Shown: positions 27,301-36,225, counted from the stretch's first letter. The stretch: 64,000 nucleotides of DNA from Cellvibrionaceae bacterium (GCA_021151825.1 JAGKWQ010000005.1:186001-250000); one strand, 5' to 3'. Made by a program: numbers and translations. The notes: generated by a model not told the origin, from the letters alone.

Positions 27301-28381
27301 CTGCTGCGTTAATACCAAGCATGGGAGCACCAGGCAAATGAATATCCCCTTGCACTTTTGCGCTATAGCGTTGCCAATTCCCATTGGCGTTCAGCTCACC
27401 ACTTGTAACTGGTACAGGTTTGCCTGGAACCCACCACTGGGCAGGTAAAATTTGTTGTTGCCAGCTCGCGGTTAATTGCAAAAACGGCGCTTGTAACAAA
27501 GCATTATTGTTATCAACAATGCTGGTTGTCATCACACCGGATAAAACAACCGGTGAATTCATACGTGTAGAAATTTGCAGCGCTTTTAAATCGCCACTGA
27601 TTTCGCTAACGCCAGCGTAAGCGAGCGCAGCGGAGGTTGGTCGCAACATTAACAAGCGTGGCGCTGAAGACGATAAAGGAAGAACCGGTGCAATAGCTGA
27701 AGAAATGATGGATGAAAATAATGTTGTACCCGCATTAATTGCATCGGGATCCTGTGCTTGCCACAACCATTGCGCAGTGGCTTTGGTTATGTACGGAAAT
27801 GCAAGTTCAGTTACACCGGTCAAGCGCACCGAATAATTATCGTGCACAAATGCGAGATCGTTATAGCGTAAATTAAACGTCCCCCAGCTCAATGAACCGC
27901 TGAGTTGTCGCCAGTGTTGTTGTGAGTTTCCTTGTATCAGCGTGATGTTGTTAATGTGTGCTTGTTGCAAATAAATGCGCAATGGCAAGCGTAATTGCGG
28001 CCATTGATTGAACGGTGGAGCCGGTTCTTTTTTTGGAGTGGATTGCGGAGGCTGAATAACAACAGAATCAGCGCGCAATGACTGGATGACCAATGCGCCA
28101 TATAATAAATCCACTGGCCGCCAGCGGAATGATAATTTTTGTGCGCGATAAAATTGTTGGTCTGTGCGATATTCCAGCGAATCAATATCCAGGCCTTTGC
28201 GTAAATCTCCTTTAACGCCGCGCAATTCGATTCCCACTAAAGACGCAATGTGTGTAACTACCCAGCGACTACCGGTTTCAGTCTCAACAATAGCCCCGAT
28301 AGTTGCCAATAAAATTAAAAAGAATGCCAGCAGGCCCAAAAAAACCTGGCGAGCTTTTTTTAATATCATGCGCGCGAGCAT
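24398..28381 (-). CDS. tamB: Translocation and assembly module subunit TamB
   Basis: Inner-membrane-anchored periplasm-spanning AsmA-like/TamB protein that works with TamA in outer-membrane protein insertion and is implicated in phospholipid transport. The 1327-aa protein has a single N-terminal anchor (about 7-27), a long beta-helical groove-forming body with repeated LxGxL-type strands, and the C-terminal DUF490 signature. That signature is visible in the SYKAYGQSLTIDRGRLLFQGPYENPGLEIRA region. The ATG overlaps the tamA stop by one base. Serine/alanine-rich insertions near residues 380-400 look variable. No terminator was found downstream. Confidence 0.95.
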   Translation of the reverse strand: MLARMILKKARQVFLGLLAFFLILLATIGAIVETETGSRWVVTHIASLVGIELRGVKGDLRKGLDIDSLEYRTDQQFYRAQKLSFRWRPVDLLYGALVIQSLRADSVVIQPPQSTPKKEPAPPFNQWPQLRLPLRIYLQQAHINNITLIQGNSQQHWRQLSGSLSWGTFNLRYNDLAFVHDNYSVRLTGVTELAFPYITKATAQWLWQAQDPDAINAGTTLFSSIISSAIAPVLPLSSSAPRLLMLRPTSAALAYAGVSEISGDLKALQISTRMNSPVVLSGVMTTSIVDNNNALLQAPFLQLTASWQQQILPAQWWVPGKPVPVTSGELNANGNWQRYSAKVQGDIHLPGAPMLGINAAAQGDLKKIHIEFLNFRERYLADANNRNANTKSTASVSSSSLATEKYIDSDAGLSLQGDVEWLPQVKWKLAVNAEHLNLASLLDDWPSNINATFSTQGAYNNVPASVNTNSTWNAQVQDLDVSGDIRGNNLLANGSLAYDGKNVHSDGLQFIFGANRLQLKGDIGDAFNLEWDINAPMLYQIDNSVQGSVVSKGRLQGTSQRPKLEIDTSITQFSWSNYSVEKLQLSLIPKQELQGPVSSQTTIEPSVPIAAPVAANVISAIGAEDYALTFAAARLRVADNNFSSLIVNGFGSLKQHKLEALVRHTTYGRVDFKMRGEYNDAQWQGQFEQLAIKLKKVPRWWLTSSQPIRVNSDAIILDRQCLTTRSNLTGQVERISEVEQEQVIGDWMPNATFVKNNYDWLVANKKLPASPIETYSLPQLCIDGEWASPTGARLNANLDSVPLRQFLSLFKVEVYFAGVMDGSLHARAPDFSLANISASANVSTRNAELRYQYAGGTTEVYPWRKFSVQSVLQKGKLTANGEMDWTGYGQITTSADVDLVQQKINSGNLIARFSNLAPLETVVPFANDVKGDFLADLSVGGTFAQPYLLGNISLHNGVANLPRLGLDLTNIEVQINSNQAGTISLVSQLQSDKGRLSVVGDLTKFGTPEWSLQGFVNGNDVEVVSLPELKATLSPDIKVNANQNLVELSGSAVIPWARANIKTLPESATQVSPDAVIVDDQFAQGDTETPLKILTNLNLSLGNDVIFNGFGLNSKLTGKINLLKENQRQFFTSGYVSVVEGSYKAYGQSLTIDRGRLLFQGPYENPGLEIRASRIIRDDDNTKVGLDISGTLQKPKATVFSSESMSESAAMMMLLTGKPMSEASKADASLLVSAMSGLGMDSGSSITGGITRFFHVDELEIKADQGLEQSELWVGKYLTPRLLVRYVVGIFDQAFSLGMEYQLTERLRIEAESGETQSVDVVYKVER

Positions 28382-30174
28382 TACAAATCCGGCCCCATGC
28401 TAATGTGCAGCCGCCACCCTTTGGTTCTGTCATCTTGCGTGATAGGGTCTAATGCTTTAGCCACATCAATTCGAATGGGGCCAATAGGTGATACCCAACG
28501 TACACCGACACCTGCACCACGTTTCAGATCAAAATCACCATCATCAATTGCATTACCCATATCAAAAAATGCGGCAGCAACCCAATTGGATTCTTCAAAG
28601 CGATAATCGTATTCCACACTTGCCACAAATAAATTATTACCACCAATGACTTCCATCTCACCGGTTCGCCTGCTTTTTTCCGATGGCCCAAGCGATTTGT
28701 AATCATATCCGCGTACGCTGGCATCACCCCCGGCAAAGTAACGCACCGATGCGGGAAGCAAATCAACATTGGAGGTATCCGTCAAACCTGTTTCAGTGCG
28801 CAACAACAACCTTCCTGACCCCAGCGGCCTGATATATTTAACACGGCTATATAACTGCAAAAAGCTGCGATCCGAACCCAGGCTTTCCGGTGAGCCGGAT
28901 AATTTGCTGATGAGACTCCAACCGCGCATTGGATAAGCGTTGCCATCCGTTTTAGTGCGAGATAAGGTTACCGATGGAATAATTAACCCGATAGTTTCCG
29001 GGTTTTCTGTACCGACGGTAGACTCTTCATAGGTATAGTCCAATGCGTAAGTCTGCAACCATTTATTATCCTGATAATAGGTATAACTGGCGCCGTATAA
29101 ATCTTTCTCACTGTAATAGGAATCAACCGTTTCTTCCAAATAACCGGTGTAGATATTTACAAATTCATAAGCGGGATTGCGCAACGGGATTTTGTAATTA
29201 ATCTTCGCTTCTTCTTTGATTTCTGACATTGAATAATCAGCAGTCAATGAATGGCCACGACGATTCACGTAACGGTCTTCAAACCCTAATTTCACACGCG
29301 GTTTATCTGCTTCAACCCCGAGGCCAATGGAGTAAGCGCGACGCTTTTTTTCTTCAAGGTCGATATTGATTTGTACTTCGTTATTTTCCAACGCTTGCAA
29401 ATCCGGGGTTACACCTGCGATAGCAAAATAATTGCTGGTGTTGTATAAGTTTTTTAGCTCCAGCAATTTTTCTGTATCGTAATAATCACCTTCGTGAATA
29501 TTGTAATAACGACGTAGAAATTCTTCATGAAGAATATTGTGCTTTAAATTAATAGCACCAATTTTGTAACGCGGGCCGGTGTTGTAAATCAATTCAATCG
29601 CGGCGGATTTTTCACTCACATTCACCAAAATGCGTGACAGCGCAAATTCAGCATCAAAATACCCGTGCGCCGCCGCCAACGTATCGAAACGCGATTTCAG
29701 GGTTTCATAGCGGCCATGGTTTAATCGATTGCCAATTTTTATACCGGGCTGATCGTAAAGGCTTTGAAATATTTTATCGTCCGTACCTTCACCATGGATT
29801 TCAATGCGTAATTCTTTCACCAATACCGGATCGCCGGGTGTGAGCGTGATACGCAAGCCCCAGCAATTTTTGTTGTTAAGGAACTTGGCCTCGTATTCCA
29901 GTTGGTAATAACCCAGTGCCTGTGCGGCTTTGCTGATTTCTACTTCGGCGTCGACCAATCGGGAATTAAGCCTCCACAGCGGCGCTTTACAGCTTTCATC
30001 GGCGAGCGAGAGATGCTGGCGAATATTTTCGCGCAGACTTTTGGTGCCACCTTCGATTTCAATCTCCGGTTCGGCAGCATAGAGCGGAGCGGCAGCCAAC
30101 AAGATTATTGGCGCGAACACGCGATAGGAAAATAACGGCAGGAATAGTGAAGTACGTAATTCCATAATCTTCAT
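28381..30174 (-). CDS. tamA: Translocation and assembly module subunit TamA (Omp85 family)
   Basis: Outer-membrane Omp85-family barrel partner of TamB. The ORF can begin at a GTG at 30219, but the ATG at 30174 starts a convincing signal peptide (cleavage near YAA-EPE), giving 597 aa. Three POTRA-like domains (about 35-270) precede a 16-strand barrel whose C-terminus ends in an aromatic/hydrophobic strand. The Omp85 lid-lock type motif is seen as VRGYDYKSLGPS, and the barrel start has RAYSIGLGVEADKPR. It is translationally coupled to tamB by a one-base overlap. Confidence 0.94.
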   Translation of the reverse strand: MKIMELRTSLFLPLFSYRVFAPIILLAAAPLYAAEPEIEIEGGTKSLRENIRQHLSLADESCKAPLWRLNSRLVDAEVEISKAAQALGYYQLEYEAKFLNNKNCWGLRITLTPGDPVLVKELRIEIHGEGTDDKIFQSLYDQPGIKIGNRLNHGRYETLKSRFDTLAAAHGYFDAEFALSRILVNVSEKSAAIELIYNTGPRYKIGAINLKHNILHEEFLRRYYNIHEGDYYDTEKLLELKNLYNTSNYFAIAGVTPDLQALENNEVQINIDLEEKKRRAYSIGLGVEADKPRVKLGFEDRYVNRRGHSLTADYSMSEIKEEAKINYKIPLRNPAYEFVNIYTGYLEETVDSYYSEKDLYGASYTYYQDNKWLQTYALDYTYEESTVGTENPETIGLIIPSVTLSRTKTDGNAYPMRGWSLISKLSGSPESLGSDRSFLQLYSRVKYIRPLGSGRLLLRTETGLTDTSNVDLLPASVRYFAGGDASVRGYDYKSLGPSEKSRRTGEMEVIGGNNLFVASVEYDYRFEESNWVAAAFFDMGNAIDDGDFDLKRGAGVGVRWVSPIGPIRIDVAKALDPITQDDRTKGWRLHISMGPDL

Positions 30175-30251
30175 CGTTATAGGCGGCAACTGCATTAACC
30201 GCAAATCATGCATAGCCACGAAAAGGCATCAGTTGTGACATTCTTGTGCAC

Positions 30252-30304
30252 GTAAATGTTCCTTGATGTCCAGGTAAATGTTCTTTGATATTGGGGTAAT
30301 TGTT
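30252..30304. repeat. Three iterated motifs with 22-bp period upstream of rlmJ
   Basis: GTAAATGTTCCTTGAT (30252), GTAAATGTTCTTTGAT (30274; 15 of 16 identical) and a decayed GTAATTGTT (30296) begin exactly 22 bp apart, that is about two helical turns. They lie in the divergent tamA/rlmJ promoter gap, 55 bp before rlmJ. They look like a regulator-binding array; no known family was recognised. Confidence 0.6.
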
Positions 30305-30358
30305 GCGTGCACCCGCTATAATCGCGCCGATCTTACCTGTATTCCCACGGAATTTACC

Positions 30359-31204
30359 ATGCTCAGTTATCGCCACGGCTTTCATGCCGGCAATTTTGCC
30401 GACGTACTCAAACACACAGTGCTGGTGCACATCATTGAGTATATGAAACAAAAAGAGAAAGCTCTGCGTATTATTGATACCCACGCTGGTGCCGGTGTTT
30501 ATAAATTGAACGGCCCCCAGGCGCAGAAAAATCGCGAGTTTGATACCGGCATTGGCCGTTTGTGGGATAACGCCGAAACCCCGGCCGTTGTGGCGCAATA
30601 TCTGGCGGCTGTGCGCAACGTTAATGAACACGGGCAACTGCAAATTTATCCGGGCTCACCACTATTGCTGCAAACATTGATGCGCCCGCAAGATCGCGTA
30701 TTCCTGCATGAATTGCACCCCAGTGATTTTCAATTCCTGCGTGATTGCATGCGCGATGACAAACTCGTCAAAGTATTAAATGAAGATGGCTTCGCTGGCT
30801 TGCAGGCGCTCTTGCCACCACCGGATCGACGCGCGCTGGTATTAATCGATCCTTCTTACGAAGTAAAAAGTGATTACCAACATTTGATAAAGCAAGTAAT
30901 ACAAGCACACAAACGTTTTCCCACCGGCACCTTTGCGATTTGGTATCCGGTAGTATTGCGCCAGCGTATTGATGAAATGGAAGTGGCGCTGCAAAAATCC
31001 GGCATCACGAATATTCAACTGATGGAATTGGGATTGCTGCCCGACAATCCCGAACATGGTATGACCTCCAGCGGTATGATTGTGATCAACCCGCCCTGGA
31101 CGCTCTGGAGTGCGATGGAAGAAGCTTTGCCCTGGTTAGTAGAACAATTGAGTGAAGAGCACGCAGGCTTTTATCGCCTGGAACAATTAGTTGCGGAAAA
31201 ATAA
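30359..31204 (+). CDS. rlmJ: 23S rRNA (adenine(2030)-N6)-methyltransferase RlmJ
   Basis: SAM-dependent methyltransferase that makes m6A2030 in 23S rRNA. The frame is open from 30278, but the family start MLSYRHGFHAGNFADV is at 30359, giving 281 aa. It has the N-terminal YRHxFHAGNFADVLKH signature, a SAM-binding region in RIIDTHAGAG, and the catalytic DPSY-type motif LIDPSYEVKSDY. Length and motif order are normal. Divergent from tamA. Confidence 0.96.
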   Translation: MLSYRHGFHAGNFADVLKHTVLVHIIEYMKQKEKALRIIDTHAGAGVYKLNGPQAQKNREFDTGIGRLWDNAETPAVVAQYLAAVRNVNEHGQLQIYPGSPLLLQTLMRPQDRVFLHELHPSDFQFLRDCMRDDKLVKVLNEDGFAGLQALLPPPDRRALVLIDPSYEVKSDYQHLIKQVIQAHKRFPTGTFAIWYPVVLRQRIDEMEVALQKSGITNIQLMELGLLPDNPEHGMTSSGMIVINPPWTLWSAMEEALPWLVEQLSEEHAGFYRLEQLVAEK

Positions 31205-31214
31205 TGGTGAAATT

Positions 31215-31622
31215 ATGTCGACCACATCCAATGTGCCCGCGAACAAATCGATGAGCTATGCTGCGCGTGCAGCAATAGCTTCTGCGTTTATATTTCCCGG
31301 CGCCGGTTTATTTTTACTGAAACACTATGTACGCGGTTGTATTTTTGCATTACCGGCAACAATTATTATTGTGATGATGTTTAAAAATTTATTCAGCACT
31401 GCCATAGCGATTAATGAAAAATTGCAACAGCAAGCAGAGCGCGGTATTTTTTCTTTTGATGTGATGGCGATATTCAATCAATTACACAGCTCAATTTTTG
31501 CATCACCTTATTGGCAGGATGGCAAATGGATTTTACTGGCCAGTTGGTTATTAAGTATTAGCAGTTCTTATTTTGTGGGAAAAAAATTCGACTTGCAGCA
31601 AAAGCATGCAGGAGATAAATAA
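31215..31622 (+). CDS. Hypothetical membrane protein
   Basis: A 135-aa protein I do not recognise. The ATG at 31215 is preferred over 31191. Three hydrophobic segments are visible: about 22-40 (FIFPGAGLFLL), about 43-62 and about 108-124, with a polar Lys-rich tail. The FPGAGLFLLKHYVRG stretch resembles the short helical hairpins of small TM2-like proteins, but that is only an impression. It starts 10 bp after rlmJ and overlaps the next gene by one base, so it belongs to an rlmJ operon. Confidence 0.75.
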   Translation: MSTTSNVPANKSMSYAARAAIASAFIFPGAGLFLLKHYVRGCIFALPATIIIVMMFKNLFSTAIAINEKLQQQAERGIFSFDVMAIFNQLHSSIFASPYWQDGKWILLASWLLSISSSYFVGKKFDLQQKHAGDK

Positions 31623-31975
31623 TGCAAGCATCGCTCATTGCCATAGGCTTATTGTTTTGTAGCAATATTTTTATGACTTTTGCGTGGTACGCTCATTTAA
31701 AAGAGCTCAACCAAAAACCCTGGATTATTGCTGCGCTGATCAGTTGGGGCATCGCCTTGTTTGAATATTTGTTGCAGGTGCCAGCCAATCGCATCGGTTA
31801 TACCGTTATGAGTGTTGGCCAACTAAAAATATTGCAGGAAGTTATTACTCTCAGCGTGTTTGTGCCCTTCGCACTCTTCTATTTAAAAGAGCCGCTAAAA
31901 CTGGACTACCTATGGGCAGGCTTATGCCTTTTGGGTGCAGTCTTCTTTATGTTTAGGGATAAATTAACTGGATAA
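31622..31975 (+). CDS. DMT family protein (DUF486)
   Basis: Small multi-pass membrane protein (117 aa, four TM segments) of the DUF486 family within the drug/metabolite transporter clan. The family pattern is visible: FMTFAWYAHLK, the central SWGIALFEYLLQVPANRIG, and FYLKEPLKLDYLWAGLCL. Function in the family is unproven, though four-TM DMT proteins usually act as dimers in transport. Its ATG overlaps the preceding stop by one base, implying translational coupling. Confidence 0.9.
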   Translation: MQASLIAIGLLFCSNIFMTFAWYAHLKELNQKPWIIAALISWGIALFEYLLQVPANRIGYTVMSVGQLKILQEVITLSVFVPFALFYLKEPLKLDYLWAGLCLLGAVFFMFRDKLTG

Positions 31976-32064
31976 AACCAATAGCAGGCACACAGAAATC
32001 GGCTATAAATAAAGGTGATTCGGTTTTTCCATCTCTTTTTTGTCGGTTAACCCAAGGTGCCTGT

Positions 32065-33978
32065 GTGTCTGAACCAACCACCACTCATTCCGCTGCTGCC
32101 CATGGATTGATTTACAGGGATTTCCACAAACAAAATCTCAAACGCCTGATACAAATATTGCGTGCAACCCAGATTGCATTGTTGCTGGTCAGTATTATTA
32201 GCATTACCACTGGCCGCTACAGTGATACCATTATTATGCTGGCGACCGGTGTATTTCTGTTCAGTGTTGATTGGTTGGTTTACAAAAAACATCCGCTTAC
32301 CGGCACCTTTGTTTTTCTTATCACCTTGACCTTGATGCTCGCGTATCTGATCTGGGTCGGCAGCGGTATTCGCGATAGCGCTTTGCTGGGTTTTTGCGGC
32401 GTATTGATTTTTGCAGCAACACTGGGCAACCGCCGCTTGCTAGTATGTTTGCTGGCCGTAATGGTAACGGTGCTGTTGTTTATCTCTTATGTGAATGACC
32501 GCGGCATTTACCAACACCAGATTGAACCTACCAACCTCGCTACCGGCGCCATCGTCATTATTATTTTGTGCGTAGTAGGTTTGGCGGCCTGGTTACTGGC
32601 ACATGATTATCGCCAGGCACTGGATGAGCTTGCACGTGAAAACGAGCGTGTAAAAACTGCTAAAAATCATATCGAACATATGGCGTTGCATGATGCACTG
32701 ACCGGCCTACCCAATCGCCTTCTGGCACAAAATAATTTTGAAGCAATATACCAGCATGCAAAATTCCATCAGCAACAACTCGGCATTATTTTTATCGACC
32801 TCGATAATTTAAAACCAATCAATGACTCCCTCGGCCATCAGGCAGGTGATCAGATTTTAAAAGAAGTTGCGTTGCGACTATTGAGTTACACACGCAAAGT
32901 AGATCATGTGTGCCGCTTTGGTGGCGACGAATTTATTGTCTTTATGCCCAATATCCAATCGGAAGAAGATGCTTCCAAAGCCAGCTTGGAAATTTTGCAG
33001 TTGGTGTCAGAAAATTATTTGTATCGCAACATTGAAATTTTTTGCACGTGTTCTATTGGCATCGCATTAGCACCGCAAGATGGCGAAGATCTGGATACGT
33101 TAATAAAAAAAGCCGATATTGCCATGTATCATTCCAAAGATTCAGGACGTAATAGTTTCCGCTTTTTTAATCCTGCGATTAATCGCAATATGCTCGACCA
33201 TATCAGCTTAATTTCCGGAATGCGTAAAGCGCTACATGACGAACAATTTTCACTTTATTATCAGCCCAAAATTGATTTGCAGCACAACCGCATTTGCGGT
33301 CTTGAAGCATTGTTACGCTGGCACCATCCGGAACAGGGTTTTATTTCACCGGCTACATTTATTCCACTCGCCGAATCCTCCGGATTAATTATTCAATTGG
33401 GAGAATGGGTCGTTAATGAAGCATGTCGTCAGGCAAAATGCTGGTTAGATGCAGGCTTTCTGGATTTCAGTGTGGCCGTCAATATTTCTTCGATTCAATT
33501 TAAACGCGGCAATATCGATAGCATCGTACTGAATGCGCTCACCCGTGCACAGTTGCCGCCGGGATGCCTTGAATTGGAACTCACCGAGTCATTGCTAATT
33601 GAAGACAGTGATCGGCTGGTGCATACGCTTGCGGTGTTGCGCAGTGAGGGCGTGCATTTTTCTATCGATGATTTTGGTACTGGTTATTCCAACCTCGGGT
33701 ACTTGAAAAAATTTGAAGTAGGTGCGCTGAAAATCGATCAATCTTTTGTACGCAAAATGGATGGCCAAACCGGTGATGCAGCAATCGTTCGCGCCATCAT
33801 TCAAATGGCCTCCAGCCTGGGTTTAAAAACCATCGCGGAAGGTGTAGAAGATGCAAACACCGCCGCTCTGTTGCGCAGTTTGGGTTGCAATGAAGCGCAA
33901 GGCTATTATTGGGCAAGACCAATGCCAGCCAATGAAGTTGAAACTTTTTGCAGAAGTTGGCCGCAATCAGCCAACTGA
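32065..33978 (+). CDS. GGDEF-EAL dual-domain membrane protein
   Basis: Predicted c-di-GMP turnover enzyme, 637 aa. It starts with GTG at 32065 (no better ATG nearby) and has an N-terminal membrane region of about five or six TM helices (about 28-190) with no obvious ligand domain. A linker helix leads to GGDEF and EAL. Both catalytic sites look intact: RFGGDEF in the cyclase, and EALLRW, NISS, DDFGTGYS and IAEGVED in the phosphodiesterase. It could therefore make or degrade c-di-GMP, or use GTP binding at GGDEF to control EAL. Apparently monocistronic; the third c-di-GMP enzyme in the window. Confidence 0.93.
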   Translation: MSEPTTTHSAAAHGLIYRDFHKQNLKRLIQILRATQIALLLVSIISITTGRYSDTIIMLATGVFLFSVDWLVYKKHPLTGTFVFLITLTLMLAYLIWVGSGIRDSALLGFCGVLIFAATLGNRRLLVCLLAVMVTVLLFISYVNDRGIYQHQIEPTNLATGAIVIIILCVVGLAAWLLAHDYRQALDELARENERVKTAKNHIEHMALHDALTGLPNRLLAQNNFEAIYQHAKFHQQQLGIIFIDLDNLKPINDSLGHQAGDQILKEVALRLLSYTRKVDHVCRFGGDEFIVFMPNIQSEEDASKASLEILQLVSENYLYRNIEIFCTCSIGIALAPQDGEDLDTLIKKADIAMYHSKDSGRNSFRFFNPAINRNMLDHISLISGMRKALHDEQFSLYYQPKIDLQHNRICGLEALLRWHHPEQGFISPATFIPLAESSGLIIQLGEWVVNEACRQAKCWLDAGFLDFSVAVNISSIQFKRGNIDSIVLNALTRAQLPPGCLELELTESLLIEDSDRLVHTLAVLRSEGVHFSIDDFGTGYSNLGYLKKFEVGALKIDQSFVRKMDGQTGDAAIVRAIIQMASSLGLKTIAEGVEDANTAALLRSLGCNEAQGYYWARPMPANEVETFCRSWPQSAN

Positions 33979-34152
33979 AGAAGACAGTAATTAGCAGGGC
34001 CAACTCTGCACCCTGCCCGAATACGGCCTTTTTATTAGAAAAGCAGCATTTTATTTCTGAAGCAAACACCACCCAACCTCACCAAAATAACTGCGCAACT
34101 CAATTATCTCTTGCCAGTTCGCCGCCCTCCTCACCTTAATATTTCAATCTAT

Positions 34153-34164
34153 CTAGTATACTAG
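34153..34164. promoter_or_regulatory. Perfect 12-bp palindrome upstream of the esterase gene
   Basis: CTAGTATACTAG, centred about 108 bp before the esterase ATG. It contains a TATACT word that could be a -10 element, but there is no good -35. It may be an operator. Nothing else is recognised in the 288-bp gap 33979-34266, apart from a poor GCAGGG/CCCTGC hairpin at 33994-34016. Confidence 0.35.
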
Positions 34165-34266
34165 TCGCCCACACTTTTTCCTCACAGCCGTCCGTTGCGC
34201 AAGGGATTCGGGCCACTCGTGTGCGGCGGGTTCAGCTAATTGGCCCACTCACGAAGGATTATTTCC

Positions 34267-35685
34267 ATGATTAGAATAATGCATAAAATCGCTACCTCCG
34301 CCCTACCGCTATTAGCCAGCGGACTCTTGCTCGCCAGCCTGGATGCGAACGCCGCCAGCTTGCGCGAAATTACCGGTTTCGGTACTAACCCAACCAGCTT
34401 GCGCATGCATTTATACGTGCCCGATGCAGTACCCAACAATGCGCCTATCCTGGTGGCTAATCACTATTGCACCGGTACCGGCCCGGCACTGTATTCCGGA
34501 ACCCAGTTCGCAGCGCTTGCGGATCGCTATGGTTTTATCGTGATTTACCCTAGTGCTACCCGCAGTGGCCAATGTTTTGATGTGTCATCGGCGCAGGCGC
34601 TACGACGCGGCGGCGGTAGCGATCCGGTAGGAATTATGTCCATGGTGAACTATGTGCAACAAAACTATAACGTGGACTCAACGCGCATCTTCGTTACCGG
34701 CGTGTCGTCAGGCGCGATGATGACGCAGGTGTTACTCGGCCTTTATCCCGATGTTTTTAAAGCCGGCGCCGCATTTGCCGGAGTACCTTTCGGTTGCTTT
34801 GCCACCACCGATGGCAGCACCTGGAACAGCGCCTGCGCGAACGGCACCATCAGCCGCACCGCGCAACAATGGGGCGATCTGGTACGTAATGCCTATCCCG
34901 GTTACTCCGGCGCCCGACCACGCATCCAACTCTGGCATGGCACTGCCGATGACACCTTGCGCTATCCCAATTTTAATGAGGCGATCAAGCAATGGACTAA
35001 TGTCCATGGCATCAGCCAGACGCCTGTTACGACTGATTCACCGCAATCAGGCGCAACTCGCACTCGTTACGGTAGCGCAGGTGATCAGGCTCAGGTTGAG
35101 GCGATCAGTTTGCAGGGAACAGGACATAACCTTCCGGTAAATGCTGCGGAAGCAATTCGTTTCTTCGGTCTGAACTCAACCACGACGTCCAGCATTGCCA
35201 GTTCCCGCTCATCAACACCGTCATCGGCGGCACTGAGTTCCATCGCCCGCAGCTCTTCCTCGACAACAATAACGAGCTCATCCAGTTCGGTGGCGAACAG
35301 TGGTGATCGCTGCAACTGGTACGGCACGCAATACCCGTTGTGCTTGAATAGTGCGAATGGTTGGGGTTACGAGAGTAATCGCAGTTGCATCGGCAGAAAT
35401 ACCTGCGCATCGCAACCAGCGCCCTACGGGGTAATTAGTGGTACTGCGAGCTCAACCGCCGTTTCATCCAGACCCGCAAGCTCCGCGCCGACAATCAGCA
35501 GCACAACAACAACCTCCAGCCGCTCCAGCACACCCACAACGACTGGCCAGAATTGCAATTGGTACGGCACGCGTTATCCACTGTGTGTGACCACCCAAAG
35601 TGGTTGGGGCTGGGAAAGTAATCGCAGTTGTATTTCGCGGAATACGTGCAGTACGCAGCCTGCGCCCTATGGGATTGTGAATTAA
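34267..35685 (+). CDS. Secreted CE1/PHB-depolymerase-type esterase with two CBM10 modules
   Basis: Secreted carbohydrate esterase, probably removing acetyl or feruloyl groups from plant cell-wall polysaccharide. An upstream TTG at 34240 is open, but the ATG at 34267 follows a GAAGGA site and starts a signal peptide ending near DANA-ASL. Catalytic domain (about 30-310): nucleophile Ser in GVSSGAMM, and later LWHGTADDT and GTGHNLP, supplying Asp and His. Two CBM10 modules follow on Ser/Thr-rich linkers, each with CNWYGT, YPLC, GWGxESNRSCI and RNTC; the two copies are near-identical. CBM10 binds crystalline cellulose and is typical of Cellvibrio enzymes. PHB depolymerase is a common automatic name, but the CBMs favour a xylan-type substrate. 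Confidence 0.9.
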   Translation: MIRIMHKIATSALPLLASGLLLASLDANAASLREITGFGTNPTSLRMHLYVPDAVPNNAPILVANHYCTGTGPALYSGTQFAALADRYGFIVIYPSATRSGQCFDVSSAQALRRGGGSDPVGIMSMVNYVQQNYNVDSTRIFVTGVSSGAMMTQVLLGLYPDVFKAGAAFAGVPFGCFATTDGSTWNSACANGTISRTAQQWGDLVRNAYPGYSGARPRIQLWHGTADDTLRYPNFNEAIKQWTNVHGISQTPVTTDSPQSGATRTRYGSAGDQAQVEAISLQGTGHNLPVNAAEAIRFFGLNSTTTSSIASSRSSTPSSAALSSIARSSSSTTITSSSSSVANSGDRCNWYGTQYPLCLNSANGWGYESNRSCIGRNTCASQPAPYGVISGTASSTAVSSRPASSAPTISSTTTTSSRSSTPTTTGQNCNWYGTRYPLCVTTQSGWGWESNRSCISRNTCSTQPAPYGIVN

Positions 35686-35711
35686 CAATTTATCACTGTT
35701 CTGATACCCAT

Positions 35712-35746
35712 AAAAAAAGCCTTACATTATTGTGTAAGGCTTTTTT
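35712..35746. terminator. Bidirectional terminator after the esterase gene
   Basis: Stem GCCTTACA/TGTAAGGC (35719-35726 with 35733-35740), flanked by A7 and T6. It lies between the esterase and GNAT genes, which converge. Confidence 0.93.
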
Positions 35747-35766
35747 ATTGTTAATTAAATGTGTTA

Positions 35767-36225
35767 TTAACTCACTACTTTAGTCATAAACACACTATAA
35801 ATATCTTCCTTATAATCACTAAACGGCCCACAAATTTCAAAACCATAACGCTCATAGAGTTTTCGTGCGGGAATAAAAAAATCCTGCGATCCGGTTTCCA
35901 GACTCAGACGCTGGTAATTACGCTGGCTCGCCACCGCCAAAATATGTTCCAACATTTTTTTACCCACACCTTTACCACGGAAACGATTAGATGAACGCAT
36001 GGATTTTATTTCCGCATGAGTCGAATCCAATTCTTTTATCGCCCCGCAACCCACCAGCTCGTTGTTGTCCCACACACTCCAGAATGTAATTTCCGGTTTA
36101 CGCAACTTGCCCAAATCCAGTGCATGCACACTTTCAGGCGGCGATGCTGCATACATATCCTGCAAATGCTCATTCAATAATTCCGCAATTTCAGGGCTGG
36201 TTAAATCATCTATACGGATTTGCAT
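35767..36225 (-). CDS. GNAT family N-acetyltransferase
   Basis: Acetyl-CoA-dependent acetyltransferase of unknown substrate, 152 aa. The GNAT fold is visible: N-terminal helix LLNEHLQDM, WSVWDNNELVGCGAIKEL, the strand with AEIKSMR, and the acetyl-CoA pyrophosphate loop in RFRGKGVGKKML (Q/RxxGxG/A). These are followed by LSLETGS and an FYERYGFEICGPF C-terminal motif. Similar proteins are often named after YsnE or ElaA-like members, but I cannot pick a substrate. Monocistronic. Confidence 0.9.
   Translation of the reverse strand: MQIRIDDLTSPEIAELLNEHLQDMYAASPPESVHALDLGKLRKPEITFWSVWDNNELVGCGAIKELDSTHAEIKSMRSSNRFRGKGVGKKMLEHILAVASQRNYQRLSLETGSQDFFIPARKLYERYGFEICGPFSDYKEDIYSVFMTKVVS

Noticed and set aside
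33994..34032. Terminator after the GGDEF-EAL gene
   Set aside because: The six-pair stem is separated from the T-run by 12 bases, so it does not fit an intrinsic terminator.
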